A stretch of 34,235 nt of DNA from Leptospiraceae bacterium. Its GTDB lineage: Bacteria > Spirochaetota > Leptospiria > Leptospirales > Leptospiraceae. Positions 7,990-15,922 of the stretch are shown piece by piece; the first letter of the stretch is position 1, and each line of letters begins with the position of its first letter. The notes beneath the pieces are model-generated. The model did no database searches. It was not told where the DNA came from and saw nothing but the letters and a program-made list of their open reading frames with translations. Location: contig CANGZW010000031.1 of assembly GCA_947458405.1 (NCBI GenBank), positions 1 through 34,235 of the forward strand. The letters are read 5' to 3'. Made by a program: the position numbers and the translations under genes.

Positions 7990-8737
7990 TTGCTCTCTTA
8001 AAAACTTCTTCTGCCTTATCAAATTGGCTGGAAAATAAATAAGCAAATCCTAGATTTTTCAATTCTTGAAGAGATAAATTTTCTTTATTTTCTAATTTTG
8101 GTATCTCTTTTATTATTTCCTGAAACTCTTCTCTTTTTTCTTCGAAGCTGGGAAGTTTTTTTGAATTTGGAACCTTGGCGAGAAGAACTTCTGATTCCTT
8201 AAATTTTCCCAATGCCTGTAAAGAGAGACCAACCTTCATATAAATTTGTAAATCCATATCAATAGACTTGCTGTACTTTTTAAAATAACCTATTAATTCG
8301 GTGTGTTTATTGAGAGAAAAATAAGATTGGATTCTTTCTCTATAGTAAAACTCTTCATTCAACCCGCTAGTATCTCTGGACATGATATAAAGACATGCCT
8401 GGTATTCTTCTAATTCAAAAGCCAGCTTGATCCCAATCTGAAAGAAAGGAAGGCAGGATAGAGATTCCTTATTCTGTAAAAATAAAATATATTTTTTTAA
8501 GGTTTCCCGGGTATGATTTTTAAAAAAATAGTCAAAATAAACTTCTGCTATTAATTTTAAACGGGACTCGCCCTCCGGAAATTCTTCTCTTCCGGGTATC
8601 TGCCCCTCTTCAATTTTAGCTATTAAAGATAAGTGAGATAAAAAGTTACTAGATGGACTTTTTTCTGCAAATTGAATCACTTCATCGAAAAATCCTACCT
8701 CAAACGATTCCCAGGCTTGTAATTCCAATTCTGTCAA
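7967..8737 (-). CDS. TPR-like repeat protein
   Basis: A 256-residue, all-helical-looking protein without a signal peptide or membrane segment. The pattern of paired helices, for example around YMKVGLSLQALGKFKESEVLL and LKNLGFAYLFSSQFDKAEEVFKRA, fits tetratricopeptide repeats, so a protein-protein scaffold is likely. The start is TTG at 8737, supported by a strong AGGGAG ribosome-binding site six bases upstream. It lies 86 bp downstream of asnS on the same strand and may be read from the same transcript. The partner is unknown. Confidence 0.72.
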   Translation of the reverse strand: MTELELQAWESFEVGFFDEVIQFAEKSPSSNFLSHLSLIAKIEEGQIPGREEFPEGESRLKLIAEVYFDYFFKNHTRETLKKYILFLQNKESLSCLPFFQIGIKLAFELEEYQACLYIMSRDTSGLNEEFYYRERIQSYFSLNKHTELIGYFKKYSKSIDMDLQIYMKVGLSLQALGKFKESEVLLAKVPNSKKLPSFEEKREEFQEIIKEIPKLENKENLSLQELKNLGFAYLFSSQFDKAEEVFKRATIYSVAK

Positions 8738-8823
8738 ATTTATCTCCCTATGCTTTCCCTATCGGAAAAACAGTCCCAAATTCAATAGACAAAATATATG
8801 TCTCATTCTTCAAGACTTATTTA

Positions 8824-10131
8824 TTACGGATCTAATCTACCCATCAAACGGGGAAAGGGAATACATTCTCTTACATGGGGAAGCCCCGCAATCCAGGCAA
8901 TTAAACGCTCTAAACCCAACCCAAATCCTGAATGGGGGACACTTCCATACTTTCTTAGATCCAAATACCAAGAATAACTCTCTAAGGACAAATCTTCCTC
9001 TTTTATTCGTCCTATAATTTTTTCTAAAACCTCTTCTCTCTCCGAACCACCTATTATCTCCCCCACTCCCTCCGGAGCAATAAGATCGGCACACAATACT
9101 GTTTTGGGATTCTCGGGATTTTGTTTCATATAAAAGGCTTTGATGCTTCTGGGATAATTCTTTATAAAAAGTGCTCCATTGTAGTGATCAGTCAAAATTG
9201 ATTCCCGCTCTGCATTGATATCTTCTCCCCACTGAATTTCTTCTTTTTTTGATTGGAGGGTGGAGATGGCTTCGTCGTAACTAATTACCAAAAAAGGATT
9301 TTGAATAAATGAATTCAATTTATCCACATCTCTTTCTAAAATCTTCAATTCTGTTTTACACTTTTCTATTGTTTCTTTGATAACAGTTCTAATGAATATA
9401 TCCTGAAATTGAATATTGGTTTCATTATCAAAATTGGCAGTTTCTGCTTCCAACATCCAAAACTCAGTCAAATGTCGCCTGGTTTTACTTTTTTCAGCCC
9501 GAAACGTGGGCCCAAAACAATATACCCTATCATGAGCAAATATCCCAGTTTCTAGATACAATTGTCCCGTTTGAGCAAGATAGGCTTTTCCTAAATCAAA
9601 GTACTCCGTTTCAAAGAGTGTTCCGGCGCTCTCTCCAACAGAGCCTGTCAGTATAGGTGTATCAAGTAGTACATAATTTTTTTTATAAAAAAAACTACGT
9701 ATTGCATAGCTCAATTCGTTTCTAATTTGAAGAATAGCCAATTGCCTTTTAGAGCGTAACCATAAATGTCTGTTGTTATGTAAAAAGTCGGTTCCATGCT
9801 CTTTTGGAGTAATGGGATAATCAATTGAATCCCCTAAAATGGAATAGGATTCCAAAATTACTTCAAAACCCAGCTCCGATTTTTCGCTTTCCACCACTCT
9901 TCCAGTTAACTCTAAGCTCATTTCTTGGTGTAATGTCTTAATTTTTGAAAAATCTTCTTCTGAAAATTTTTCTTTTTCAACAACTACCTGAATAATACGC
10001 CCAGAGTTTCTAATCTGAAGAAATTGAATGTGATTATTTCCCCTCTTAATTTGTAACCAGCCTTTTAAAGATACCGTTTTATTTAAATAATCTGAAATAT
10101 TTTTGAGTGATATGGATTCCATAGCTTCCAA
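8824..10131 (-). CDS. asnS: Asparaginyl-tRNA synthetase
   Basis: A class II aminoacyl-tRNA synthetase that charges tRNA-Asn. An OB-fold anticodon-binding domain lies at about 17-105 (VSLKGWLQIKRGNNHIQFLQIRN). The catalytic domain follows with HLWLRSKRQ, motif 2 FRAEKSKTRRHLTEFWMLEAE, and motif 3 GFGLGLERLIAWIAG, ending HVRECIPFPR. That ending and the HLTEFWMLEAE sequence separate it from AspRS and LysRS. The start is either TTG at 10131 (435 residues) or ATG at 10122 (432); neither has an ideally spaced ribosome-binding site. It is divergent from gltA across about 160 bp. Confidence 0.95.
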   Translation of the reverse strand: MEAMESISLKNISDYLNKTVSLKGWLQIKRGNNHIQFLQIRNSGRIIQVVVEKEKFSEEDFSKIKTLHQEMSLELTGRVVESEKSELGFEVILESYSILGDSIDYPITPKEHGTDFLHNNRHLWLRSKRQLAILQIRNELSYAIRSFFYKKNYVLLDTPILTGSVGESAGTLFETEYFDLGKAYLAQTGQLYLETGIFAHDRVYCFGPTFRAEKSKTRRHLTEFWMLEAETANFDNETNIQFQDIFIRTVIKETIEKCKTELKILERDVDKLNSFIQNPFLVISYDEAISTLQSKKEEIQWGEDINAERESILTDHYNGALFIKNYPRSIKAFYMKQNPENPKTVLCADLIAPEGVGEIIGGSEREEVLEKIIGRIKEEDLSLESYSWYLDLRKYGSVPHSGFGLGLERLIAWIAGLPHVRECIPFPRLMGRLDP

Positions 10132-10232
10132 TTTTTTTAAATCTTTGTCAGAGAAAATATATTTTTTGAGTTTCCATTTTTTTAGATATAAATTTTAACT
10201 TGAATCTTAATACTATTGATTTGATATACGTT

Positions 10233-10257
10233 TTTGGATTCCAAATGGGTTCCAAAA
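10233..10257. promoter_or_regulatory. Possible operator in the gltA leader
   Basis: TTTGGATTCCAAA (10233-10245) is a perfect palindrome around a central T. A further half-site TTCCAAAA starts at 10250. It sits about 40-60 bases before the gltA ATG, just downstream of a weak promoter-like pair (TTGAAT at 10200, GATATA at 10223, 17-base spacer). A repressor site is possible but unproven. Confidence 0.3.
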
Positions 10258-10293
10258 TCACAGGTACTGCAAACCAAAAAAAAGGATGAAAAC

Positions 10294-11580
10294 ATGGCAG
10301 AAAAGGCGTTAATCACAATCGGTGATAAACAATACGAATTACCGATTATTATTGGATCTGAAAATGAAAAAGCTATTGATATTACCAAATTAAGAGAAAT
10401 GACCGGATACATCACCCTGGATAATGGATATTTAAATACGGGTGCATGTTCAAGTGGGATTACATTTTTAGATGGTGAAAATGGAATTTTGAGATATAGA
10501 GGAATTCCAATTGAACAATTAGCAGAAAAATCAACTTTTACAGAAGTTGCTTATCTTTTAATTTATGGAAAACTACCCAATGATGCTGAATTGCAAGATT
10601 GGAACCACCATCTCACCAGACATACAATGATTCATGAAGACCTCAAGCGTCTTTTCAATGGATTTCCTAAAGATGGGCACCCTATGGCTATACTTTCCTG
10701 CTTAATTGCCTCTCTTTCTACTTATTATCAAGATTCTTATGATCCAGAAAATCCAGAACACAGACAAATTTCTATGGTTCGTCTTATAGCAAAATTTCCT
10801 ACACTAGCGGCATTTGCTTATAAGAAATCGATCGGTCAACCTGCAGTTCATCCAATAAATTCTTTGGATTATTGTAGTAATTTCTTAAACATGATGTTTT
10901 CTGTTCCTGCAGAAGGATACCATGTGGATCCTGAAATTTCTAAAGCTATGAATTTACTCCTAATTTTACATGCTGATCATGAACAAAACTGCTCCACTTC
11001 TACTGTAAGACTGGTAGGTTCAAGTTTAGCGAATATCTATGCAGCAATTTCTTCGGGAATTTGTGCTCTTTGGGGACCCCGTCACGGTGGTGCCAACCAA
11101 GAAGTGTTGGAAATGTTACAGGGTATCAAAGAAAAAGGATGGACTGTAAAACAAGTAATTGAAAATGCCAAGGATAAAAATTCTACATTCAGATTATCTG
11201 GATTCGGTCATAGAGTTTACAAGAACTTTGATCCTAGAGCGAAAATCATTAAAAAAGCATGTGACAACGTTCTAAACAAGTTAGGAATCAAAGATCCTTT
11301 ATTAGATATAGCTAAAGAATTGGAAGAAGCCGCACTAAAGGATGATTATTTTGTTCAAAGAAAGCTTTATCCCAACGTAGATTTCTATTCTGGAATTATC
11401 TACAGAGCATTGGGTATACCTACAAATATGTTTACTGTTATGTTTGGTATGGGAAGACTTCCAGGTTGGATTGCTCAATGGAAAGAAATGATAGAAGCAC
11501 CCGGCATGAAAATTGGTCGTCCACGCCAAATTTACACCGGACCAACTGAGATTTCTTACTCAGATGCAAAAAAGAAATAA
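10294..11580 (+). CDS. gltA: Citrate synthase (type II, GltA-like)
   Basis: This enzyme condenses acetyl-CoA and oxaloacetate to citrate, the entry step of the TCA cycle. I start it at the ATG at 10294 (428 residues, like E. coli's 427), preceded by AAAGGATG; a longer frame from a TTG at 10234 would add 20 residues with no family match. The catalytic triad is visible: His264 in LWGPRHGGANQE, His306 in SGFGHRVYK and Asp363 in YPNVDFYSG. The sheet-rich N-terminal domain typical of the hexameric, NADH-sensitive Gram-negative type is present (residues 1-50). Leptospiraceae live on fatty acids, so citrate synthase is central. A hairpin array follows the stop. Confidence 0.97.
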   Translation: MAEKALITIGDKQYELPIIIGSENEKAIDITKLREMTGYITLDNGYLNTGACSSGITFLDGENGILRYRGIPIEQLAEKSTFTEVAYLLIYGKLPNDAELQDWNHHLTRHTMIHEDLKRLFNGFPKDGHPMAILSCLIASLSTYYQDSYDPENPEHRQISMVRLIAKFPTLAAFAYKKSIGQPAVHPINSLDYCSNFLNMMFSVPAEGYHVDPEISKAMNLLLILHADHEQNCSTSTVRLVGSSLANIYAAISSGICALWGPRHGGANQEVLEMLQGIKEKGWTVKQVIENAKDKNSTFRLSGFGHRVYKNFDPRAKIIKKACDNVLNKLGIKDPLLDIAKELEEAALKDDYFVQRKLYPNVDFYSGIIYRALGIPTNMFTVMFGMGRLPGWIAQWKEMIEAPGMKIGRPRQIYTGPTEISYSDAKKK

Positions 11581-11587
11581 AATGTAA

Positions 11588-11642
11588 ACAGAATAAATGA
11601 ATGACCTCATTCTGTAGTACCAACAAAGTATAACAGAATGAG
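11588..11642 (+). promoter_or_regulatory. Two mutually exclusive hairpins after gltA
   Basis: CTCATTCTGT (11606-11615) pairs perfectly with ACAGAATGAG (11633-11642), and an inner TAC/GTA can extend the stem. The same central arm ATTCTGT (11609-11615) can instead pair with an upstream ACAGAAT (11588-11594). No T-run follows, so this is not a standard terminator. It may stabilise the gltA 3' end or act as a processing or attenuation element before the next gene at 11692. Confidence 0.45.
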
Positions 11643-11691
11643 TTCAATCAATTAAACTTAATTTAAATCAAACCATAAAATGATAAACTAA

Positions 11692-12909
11692 TTGTCCTCA
11701 CTTAATAAATATAAAACCTTAACTCTTGATAAAATATCAATTCATACGGTTAAAAGTCAACATCCTTGGATTTTTAGTAAGAGAATTGAAAAAAGCTCAA
11801 AAGAATTCTTTCCGGGAGATTTCATACGATTAGTTGATGCTGACAATCTATATCTGGGCACAGGCATTTTCTCGGGATCTAAGGATTTAATATCCATTCG
11901 AGTCTTTGCATTTGAATCAGAATTGACTTATGAACTTATAAAAAATAGACTCATCACTTCCATTGAAAAAAGACTTCCCCTACTCGTTTATACCGACTCC
12001 TTCCGATTAATCCACGGAGAAAATGACCTATTACCCGGTATAAATGTTGATTATCATTCTGGGACTATTATTCTACGTTATTATAGTAAATCTTTGTATG
12101 TATTTTCAAGAATGATACTCAGAGCATTATGGAATCTCATTTGGAATAATCCAAATTGGAATCTTAGAATTGAAAATGCCTATATCCAAGCACCCAAGAG
12201 AATTGGTAAAAATAATATTCAATTTTTAAATTCATTCAGAGTTGTAAGAGGAAACAAGCATGAATATATAAAAATTCGATATAGGGATATAAACTATTTA
12301 ATTAAACCAGATATGCAAAAAGGTGGAATCTATAACGATATTCGTAACCTAAGAGATTATCTTTGGCTACATAAAAGTTATGTATATGAAAAAAATATTT
12401 TAAATTTATTTTCTAACAATGGGTTACTTTCGAAATGCTTAGTTAATTTGGGAGCAAAAAAAGTTTACTCCATTGAAGATAGTAAAGAATGCATAGATGT
12501 TCACAACTTAAATAGTGCTAAAAATCCAAAAGAAATCATAATTAAGAAAAATCTATTTACAGAATATGAAGAATTTGCTAAACAGTTAGATTTTAAATAT
12601 GATTTAATTATAATTGATCCACCTAGTCTTACCGCAAGTGCAAAAGATAAACCCAAGGCTATTATAATATATAAAAAATTAATATCAATTTCTTTAGGAA
12701 TTTTAGCAAAAGATGGTATTTTAATTCTATGCAGTTGTTCAAATAGAATTCACACAAATGAATTTGAAAATATCTCAAAAATTGCATTTTCTGAAAATGA
12801 AGTAAAAATGAAAAGACTTGATCGATTAAAAAATGAAATAGACCACCCGATATTAAATAATTTTCCCGAAGGCGATTACTTTAAAGTACATATTTATAAA
12901 AAATTATAA
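11692..12909 (+). CDS. RlmI-like class I SAM-dependent 23S rRNA methyltransferase
   Basis: A 405-residue protein with an N-terminal PUA-type domain (about 10-75, including the family hallmark SQHPWIFSKRI and GTGIFS) and a C-terminal Rossmann methyltransferase. The SAM-binding loop is ILNLFSNNGLLSKCL and the catalytic block LIIIDPPSLTA; the late CSCSNR segment also fits. RlmI methylates C5 of a 23S rRNA cytidine in E. coli; the exact target here is uncertain because the SAM loop lacks the usual YTGGFS. The start is TTG at 11692 immediately after an in-frame TAA, with no ribosome-binding site, so the N-terminus is uncertain by a few residues. Its stop overlaps the next ATG by 1 bp. Confidence 0.83.
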   Translation: MSSLNKYKTLTLDKISIHTVKSQHPWIFSKRIEKSSKEFFPGDFIRLVDADNLYLGTGIFSGSKDLISIRVFAFESELTYELIKNRLITSIEKRLPLLVYTDSFRLIHGENDLLPGINVDYHSGTIILRYYSKSLYVFSRMILRALWNLIWNNPNWNLRIENAYIQAPKRIGKNNIQFLNSFRVVRGNKHEYIKIRYRDINYLIKPDMQKGGIYNDIRNLRDYLWLHKSYVYEKNILNLFSNNGLLSKCLVNLGAKKVYSIEDSKECIDVHNLNSAKNPKEIIIKKNLFTEYEEFAKQLDFKYDLIIIDPPSLTASAKDKPKAIIIYKKLISISLGILAKDGILILCSCSNRIHTNEFENISKIAFSENEVKMKRLDRLKNEIDHPILNNFPEGDYFKVHIYKKL

Positions 12910-13463
12910 TGAAATACATAATATTAAATAAACCCTTTAATATATTGAGTCAATTCAAAGAAGTTGAAGGAAAAGAAAATTTAAAAAAATTTATAAACAT
13001 TAGAGAGAAACCTAAAGCAGTTGGAAGGTTGGATTATGATAGCGAAGGACTTTTAATTCTAACTGATGATATAGAATTTTCTAATTTTATTACCCACCCT
13101 GAAAATAAAATAGAAAAAGAGTATCATGTTCAAGTGGAAGGATGTCTTACAGAAAATGATTTAAAACCAATATTTTTAGGTATTCAAACAAATTCAGAAT
13201 ACTACAAACCTGCAAGAGCTGAGTTAATTGCAGAACCTCCTTATCTATGGGAAAGAATCCCTCCAATTAGATTTAGAAAATCCATTCCAACTTCTTGGCT
13301 AAAACTAATTTTAAGAGAAGGAAAAAATCGACAGGTCAGAAAAATGACTGCTTTTATTAAATTTCCAACCTTAAGACTTGTGAGATACAGAATCGGTAAA
13401 ATTACAATAGAAGATCTAAAACCCGGTGAATGGAGAGAAGTTAGCTGGAGAGATATATGTTAA
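12909..13463 (+). CDS. RluE-like 23S rRNA pseudouridine synthase (RsuA family)
   Basis: A 184-residue enzyme that isomerises a uridine in rRNA. It begins MKYIILNKPFNILSQF and lacks an S4 domain, as RluE does. The catalytic signature is VGRLDYDSEGLLILTDD, with Asp42 as nucleophile; later blocks EKEYHVQVEG and LREGKNRQVRKM complete the family pattern. RluE modifies position 2457 of E. coli 23S rRNA; I cannot confirm the same site. It overlaps the upstream methyltransferase stop by 1 bp and the downstream methyltransferase start by 7 bp, so it lies in the middle of a coupled three-gene rRNA-modification operon. Confidence 0.9.
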   Translation: MKYIILNKPFNILSQFKEVEGKENLKKFINIREKPKAVGRLDYDSEGLLILTDDIEFSNFITHPENKIEKEYHVQVEGCLTENDLKPIFLGIQTNSEYYKPARAELIAEPPYLWERIPPIRFRKSIPTSWLKLILREGKNRQVRKMTAFIKFPTLRLVRYRIGKITIEDLKPGEWREVSWRDIC

Positions 13464-14338
13464 ATTATAAAATATTAGATTCTGGAGATAATGAAAAATT
13501 AGAAATCTTGGGGAAATTTAAAATAATTAGACCTTCATTGAGCGCACCTTTTCCCAAAAAAAATCCTAAACTTTGGAATAATATTGATGCACACTATATA
13601 AAGACAGATTCAGGGTCAGGATATTGGGAATATTACACTAAGATTCCCGAAAGTTTCAATCTAAATATATCAGAAAACCCATTTATATCTATTAAAATTA
13701 AATTTACTCCATTTGGCCATTTAGGATTTTTTCCTGAGCAAGAGTTAAATTGGAAAATAATAAACCTATTAGGAAAAATGTACAACAATCACTCAGAAAT
13801 ACTTAATTTATTTGCCTATTCTGGAATTTCAACATTGAATGCACTCGAATCAAATTTTAATGTATGTCATGTTGATGCTTCCAAAGGTATGGTGGATTGG
13901 GCGAGAGAGAATTCATATTTATCGAATTTACATGATAGAAAAATACGATGGATAGTTGATGATGTACTAAAATTTTTAAAAAGAGAAATAAATAGAAATA
14001 GAATTTATGATGGCGTAATACTTGATCCACCCAGTTTTGGAAGGGGTGCAAAAGGAGAAGTATGGAAAATTGAAAATGATCTTGTAACATTAATGGAAAT
14101 GATAGAAATACTTACCAAAAAAGATCCAAAATTTATTATATTATCTTGTCATACAACAGGATTTAGTCCTATCATATTAGAAAATTTTTTAAAATCATAC
14201 ATTAAAAAAAATTCCGGGTATTATTTCAATAGAGAGTTATTCATAAAAGAAGAATCTGGCGAGAAATTATCCGGAGGTTTTTGTGCTTATTACTTCAAAG
14301 ATGAAAACTCCTCAATTTTTAGGCTTTTATCGGAGTAG
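13457..14338 (+). CDS. Class I SAM-dependent RNA methyltransferase, RlmK/RlmI-like
   Basis: A 293-residue protein with a short N-terminal beta region and a C-terminal Rossmann domain. The SAM loop is LNLFAYSGISTLNAL (about 114-128), the acidic residue ending strand 2 is in CHVDASKGMVDWARENSYLS, and the catalytic block is VILDPPSFGRGAKGE. This is the pattern of RlmI/RlmK-type rRNA base methyltransferases. The PUA domain of its operon partner at 11692 is absent here. Its start overlaps the RluE-like gene by 7 bp. Its stop overlaps the convergent rsfS gene by 20 bp. Confidence 0.83.
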   Translation: MLNYKILDSGDNEKLEILGKFKIIRPSLSAPFPKKNPKLWNNIDAHYIKTDSGSGYWEYYTKIPESFNLNISENPFISIKIKFTPFGHLGFFPEQELNWKIINLLGKMYNNHSEILNLFAYSGISTLNALESNFNVCHVDASKGMVDWARENSYLSNLHDRKIRWIVDDVLKFLKREINRNRIYDGVILDPPSFGRGAKGEVWKIENDLVTLMEMIEILTKKDPKFIILSCHTTGFSPIILENFLKSYIKKNSGYYFNRELFIKEESGEKLSGGFCAYYFKDENSSIFRLLSE

Positions 14339-14726
14339 CATCTCCCCATAATTTTTCCAAATCATAGTATTTTCTTTTTTCGGGGGTCATAATATGTACT
14401 ACAATTTCTCCTAAATCCAAAAGTATCCATCCGTTATCAGAATTATGTGCTTTTTTTTCTTGGTTTCCCGGACCGAGTTTATATTCTTTTAGAGATCTCT
14501 CCAATTCACGTGAAACTGCTCTTGCCTGTACAGCACTATTGACAGTACATATAATAAAAATACAGAGATAACTATTTACATTTTCTAGATCTAATATTGA
14601 TATATCTTCACATTTTTTTTCTTCAAGTATAGTAGTAATTTTTTTTATTATTTTTTTGGTAGTTGTAGGTGTTGTTCCCTTTTTCTTTGGCTTTACTGCA
14701 ATTTCACTTTCCTGGTTTAATTTCAA
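14319..14726 (-). CDS. rsfS: Ribosome silencing factor RsfS
   Basis: RsfS binds ribosomal protein uL14 on the 50S subunit and blocks joining with 30S, slowing translation in starvation. After a Lys-rich N-terminal lead of about 25 residues, the family fold is clear. It shows ITTILEEKKCEDISILDLENVN, then IICTVNSAVQARAVSRELE, GWILLDLGEIVVHIMTPEKRKYYDLEKLWGDA, which closely match the family. The start is TTG at 14726, inside the end of the LCP gene (23-bp overlap), with a strong AGGAGAGG ribosome-binding site just upstream. The LCP-rsfS pair is familiar from Leptospira. Confidence 0.95.
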   Translation of the reverse strand: MKLNQESEIAVKPKKKGTTPTTTKKIIKKITTILEEKKCEDISILDLENVNSYLCIFIICTVNSAVQARAVSRELERSLKEYKLGPGNQEKKAHNSDNGWILLDLGEIVVHIMTPEKRKYYDLEKLWGDATPIKA

Positions 14727-15876
14727 AATCCTCTCCTAATAGTACGGTTGTATCTAATCCTATTTCTTTATTTATTAAATGGTGTACATTTTTTATTCCC
14801 AAAAGTCTTCCTATTTTATAAGAATACTCGGTGCTACCAGATCTATCAATAATAATTGTTTTATTTTCCTTAGTATTCCAACCATTTCCAACTGATAATA
14901 CTTTAATACTATTCTCATTCAAAATAGACTTAACACTTTTGGCTAACCCATTTTTTTCAGTGCTATTAAGCACTTCTGTTCGAGCTAATTCACCTATATT
15001 GTAATCTCCCGAACTAAGATAGGAAGCAAGTTTTGAAAAACCAAAATTTGCATTTTCTTCATGTATTATAAGCTTTAATATTTTCTTATCTGAATCCAGT
15101 ATCAATTCTCCTGGCATTTCTGATATTGAAAATATGATATTATTATTTTTTATATATGAGTATAAAGAATATAAATCCTGACCATTTAAATTGGTATCCA
15201 TTTTTTTATCTAAAACTTCAAACCATTCTTTGCGTAATTCTGTTTTTTCTTTTATTCTATCATAGAAACTCAACGCTAAACTTTCTTGAGTGTTGATACG
15301 ATTTACATAGCTCAATGGATCGTCCCTTTTTATAAAGCCTGTATAATCATTTAATTCTTCTCCTGAGAAAATGTACAATCCGCTACTTCTTTTATAATTT
15401 TCAGATGGGTAAGTACTAAAAGTATCTAAATAAAATGGGAGACCTTCAAATAAATCAATAACCTCAGTTACAGTTAAATCATTCATATTAATATAAAAAT
15501 TGATTTTAAGTCCGGTTATAGCCTCTATTTTTGGTATCATAAAAGGGAGGGCTTCTTTTCCCATGGTCTCAATTTTTTTATCTTCAAAAGTGGAAACGGG
15601 ATTTATAAAAAACATTCCACATTTTCTCTGAATGGGTTGCAAAAAAATAAACACGCTAAGGTTAAGATTTTGGTCATCAAAACTATTAATAAAAAAAGTT
15701 AATATCTTATCCTGCGATAATTTTTCTTCTAATTTAGTTTTGTAGGCGAGCTTAGCATATCCTTTTTGCATTCCTATAAATAATGGTATACAGAGAGAAA
15801 GAGTTAAAAATAGAAATATGACGGTTTTGAATGTTTTATTATTTATAGGTTCCTCCGCTTGACTTTTTAGAGACAT
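14704..15876 (-). CDS. LytR-CpsA-Psr (LCP) family protein with LytR_C domain
   Basis: A 390-residue protein with an N-terminal cytoplasmic stretch, one membrane segment at about 18-38 (TVIFLFLTLSLCIPLFIGM), then an LCP-type domain. Family-like features are TFFINSFDDQNLN, the FINPVST strand, and ITGLKINFYINMNDLTVTEVIDLFEG. A C-terminal LytR_C-like domain (about 295-385) reads TEVLNSTEKNGLAKSVKSIL then the DRSGSTEYSYKIGRLLGI segment. LCP enzymes transfer glycopolymers from polyprenyl carriers to the cell wall or other acceptors. The usual acidic and Arg residues are only partly recognisable, so catalysis is uncertain. It faces dinG across 46 bp. Confidence 0.78.
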   Translation of the reverse strand: MSLKSQAEEPINNKTFKTVIFLFLTLSLCIPLFIGMQKGYAKLAYKTKLEEKLSQDKILTFFINSFDDQNLNLSVFIFLQPIQRKCGMFFINPVSTFEDKKIETMGKEALPFMIPKIEAITGLKINFYINMNDLTVTEVIDLFEGLPFYLDTFSTYPSENYKRSSGLYIFSGEELNDYTGFIKRDDPLSYVNRINTQESLALSFYDRIKEKTELRKEWFEVLDKKMDTNLNGQDLYSLYSYIKNNNIIFSISEMPGELILDSDKKILKLIIHEENANFGFSKLASYLSSGDYNIGELARTEVLNSTEKNGLAKSVKSILNENSIKVLSVGNGWNTKENKTIIIDRSGSTEYSYKIGRLLGIKNVHHLINKEIGLDTTVLLGEDFEIKPGK

Positions 15877-15922
15877 ATTTATTCTTAGATTTCAACGGAG
15901 ATTGTCAACTTAAAAAATTTTA

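Noticed and set aside
8837-9094. 85-codon minus-strand frame inside asnS
   Set aside because: It is another frame of the asnS coding sequence with no domain or ribosome-binding site.
10234-10293. Longer gltA start
   Set aside because: It adds 20 residues without family match and starts inside a palindrome; the ATG at 10294 has AAAGGATG at the right distance and gives the family length.
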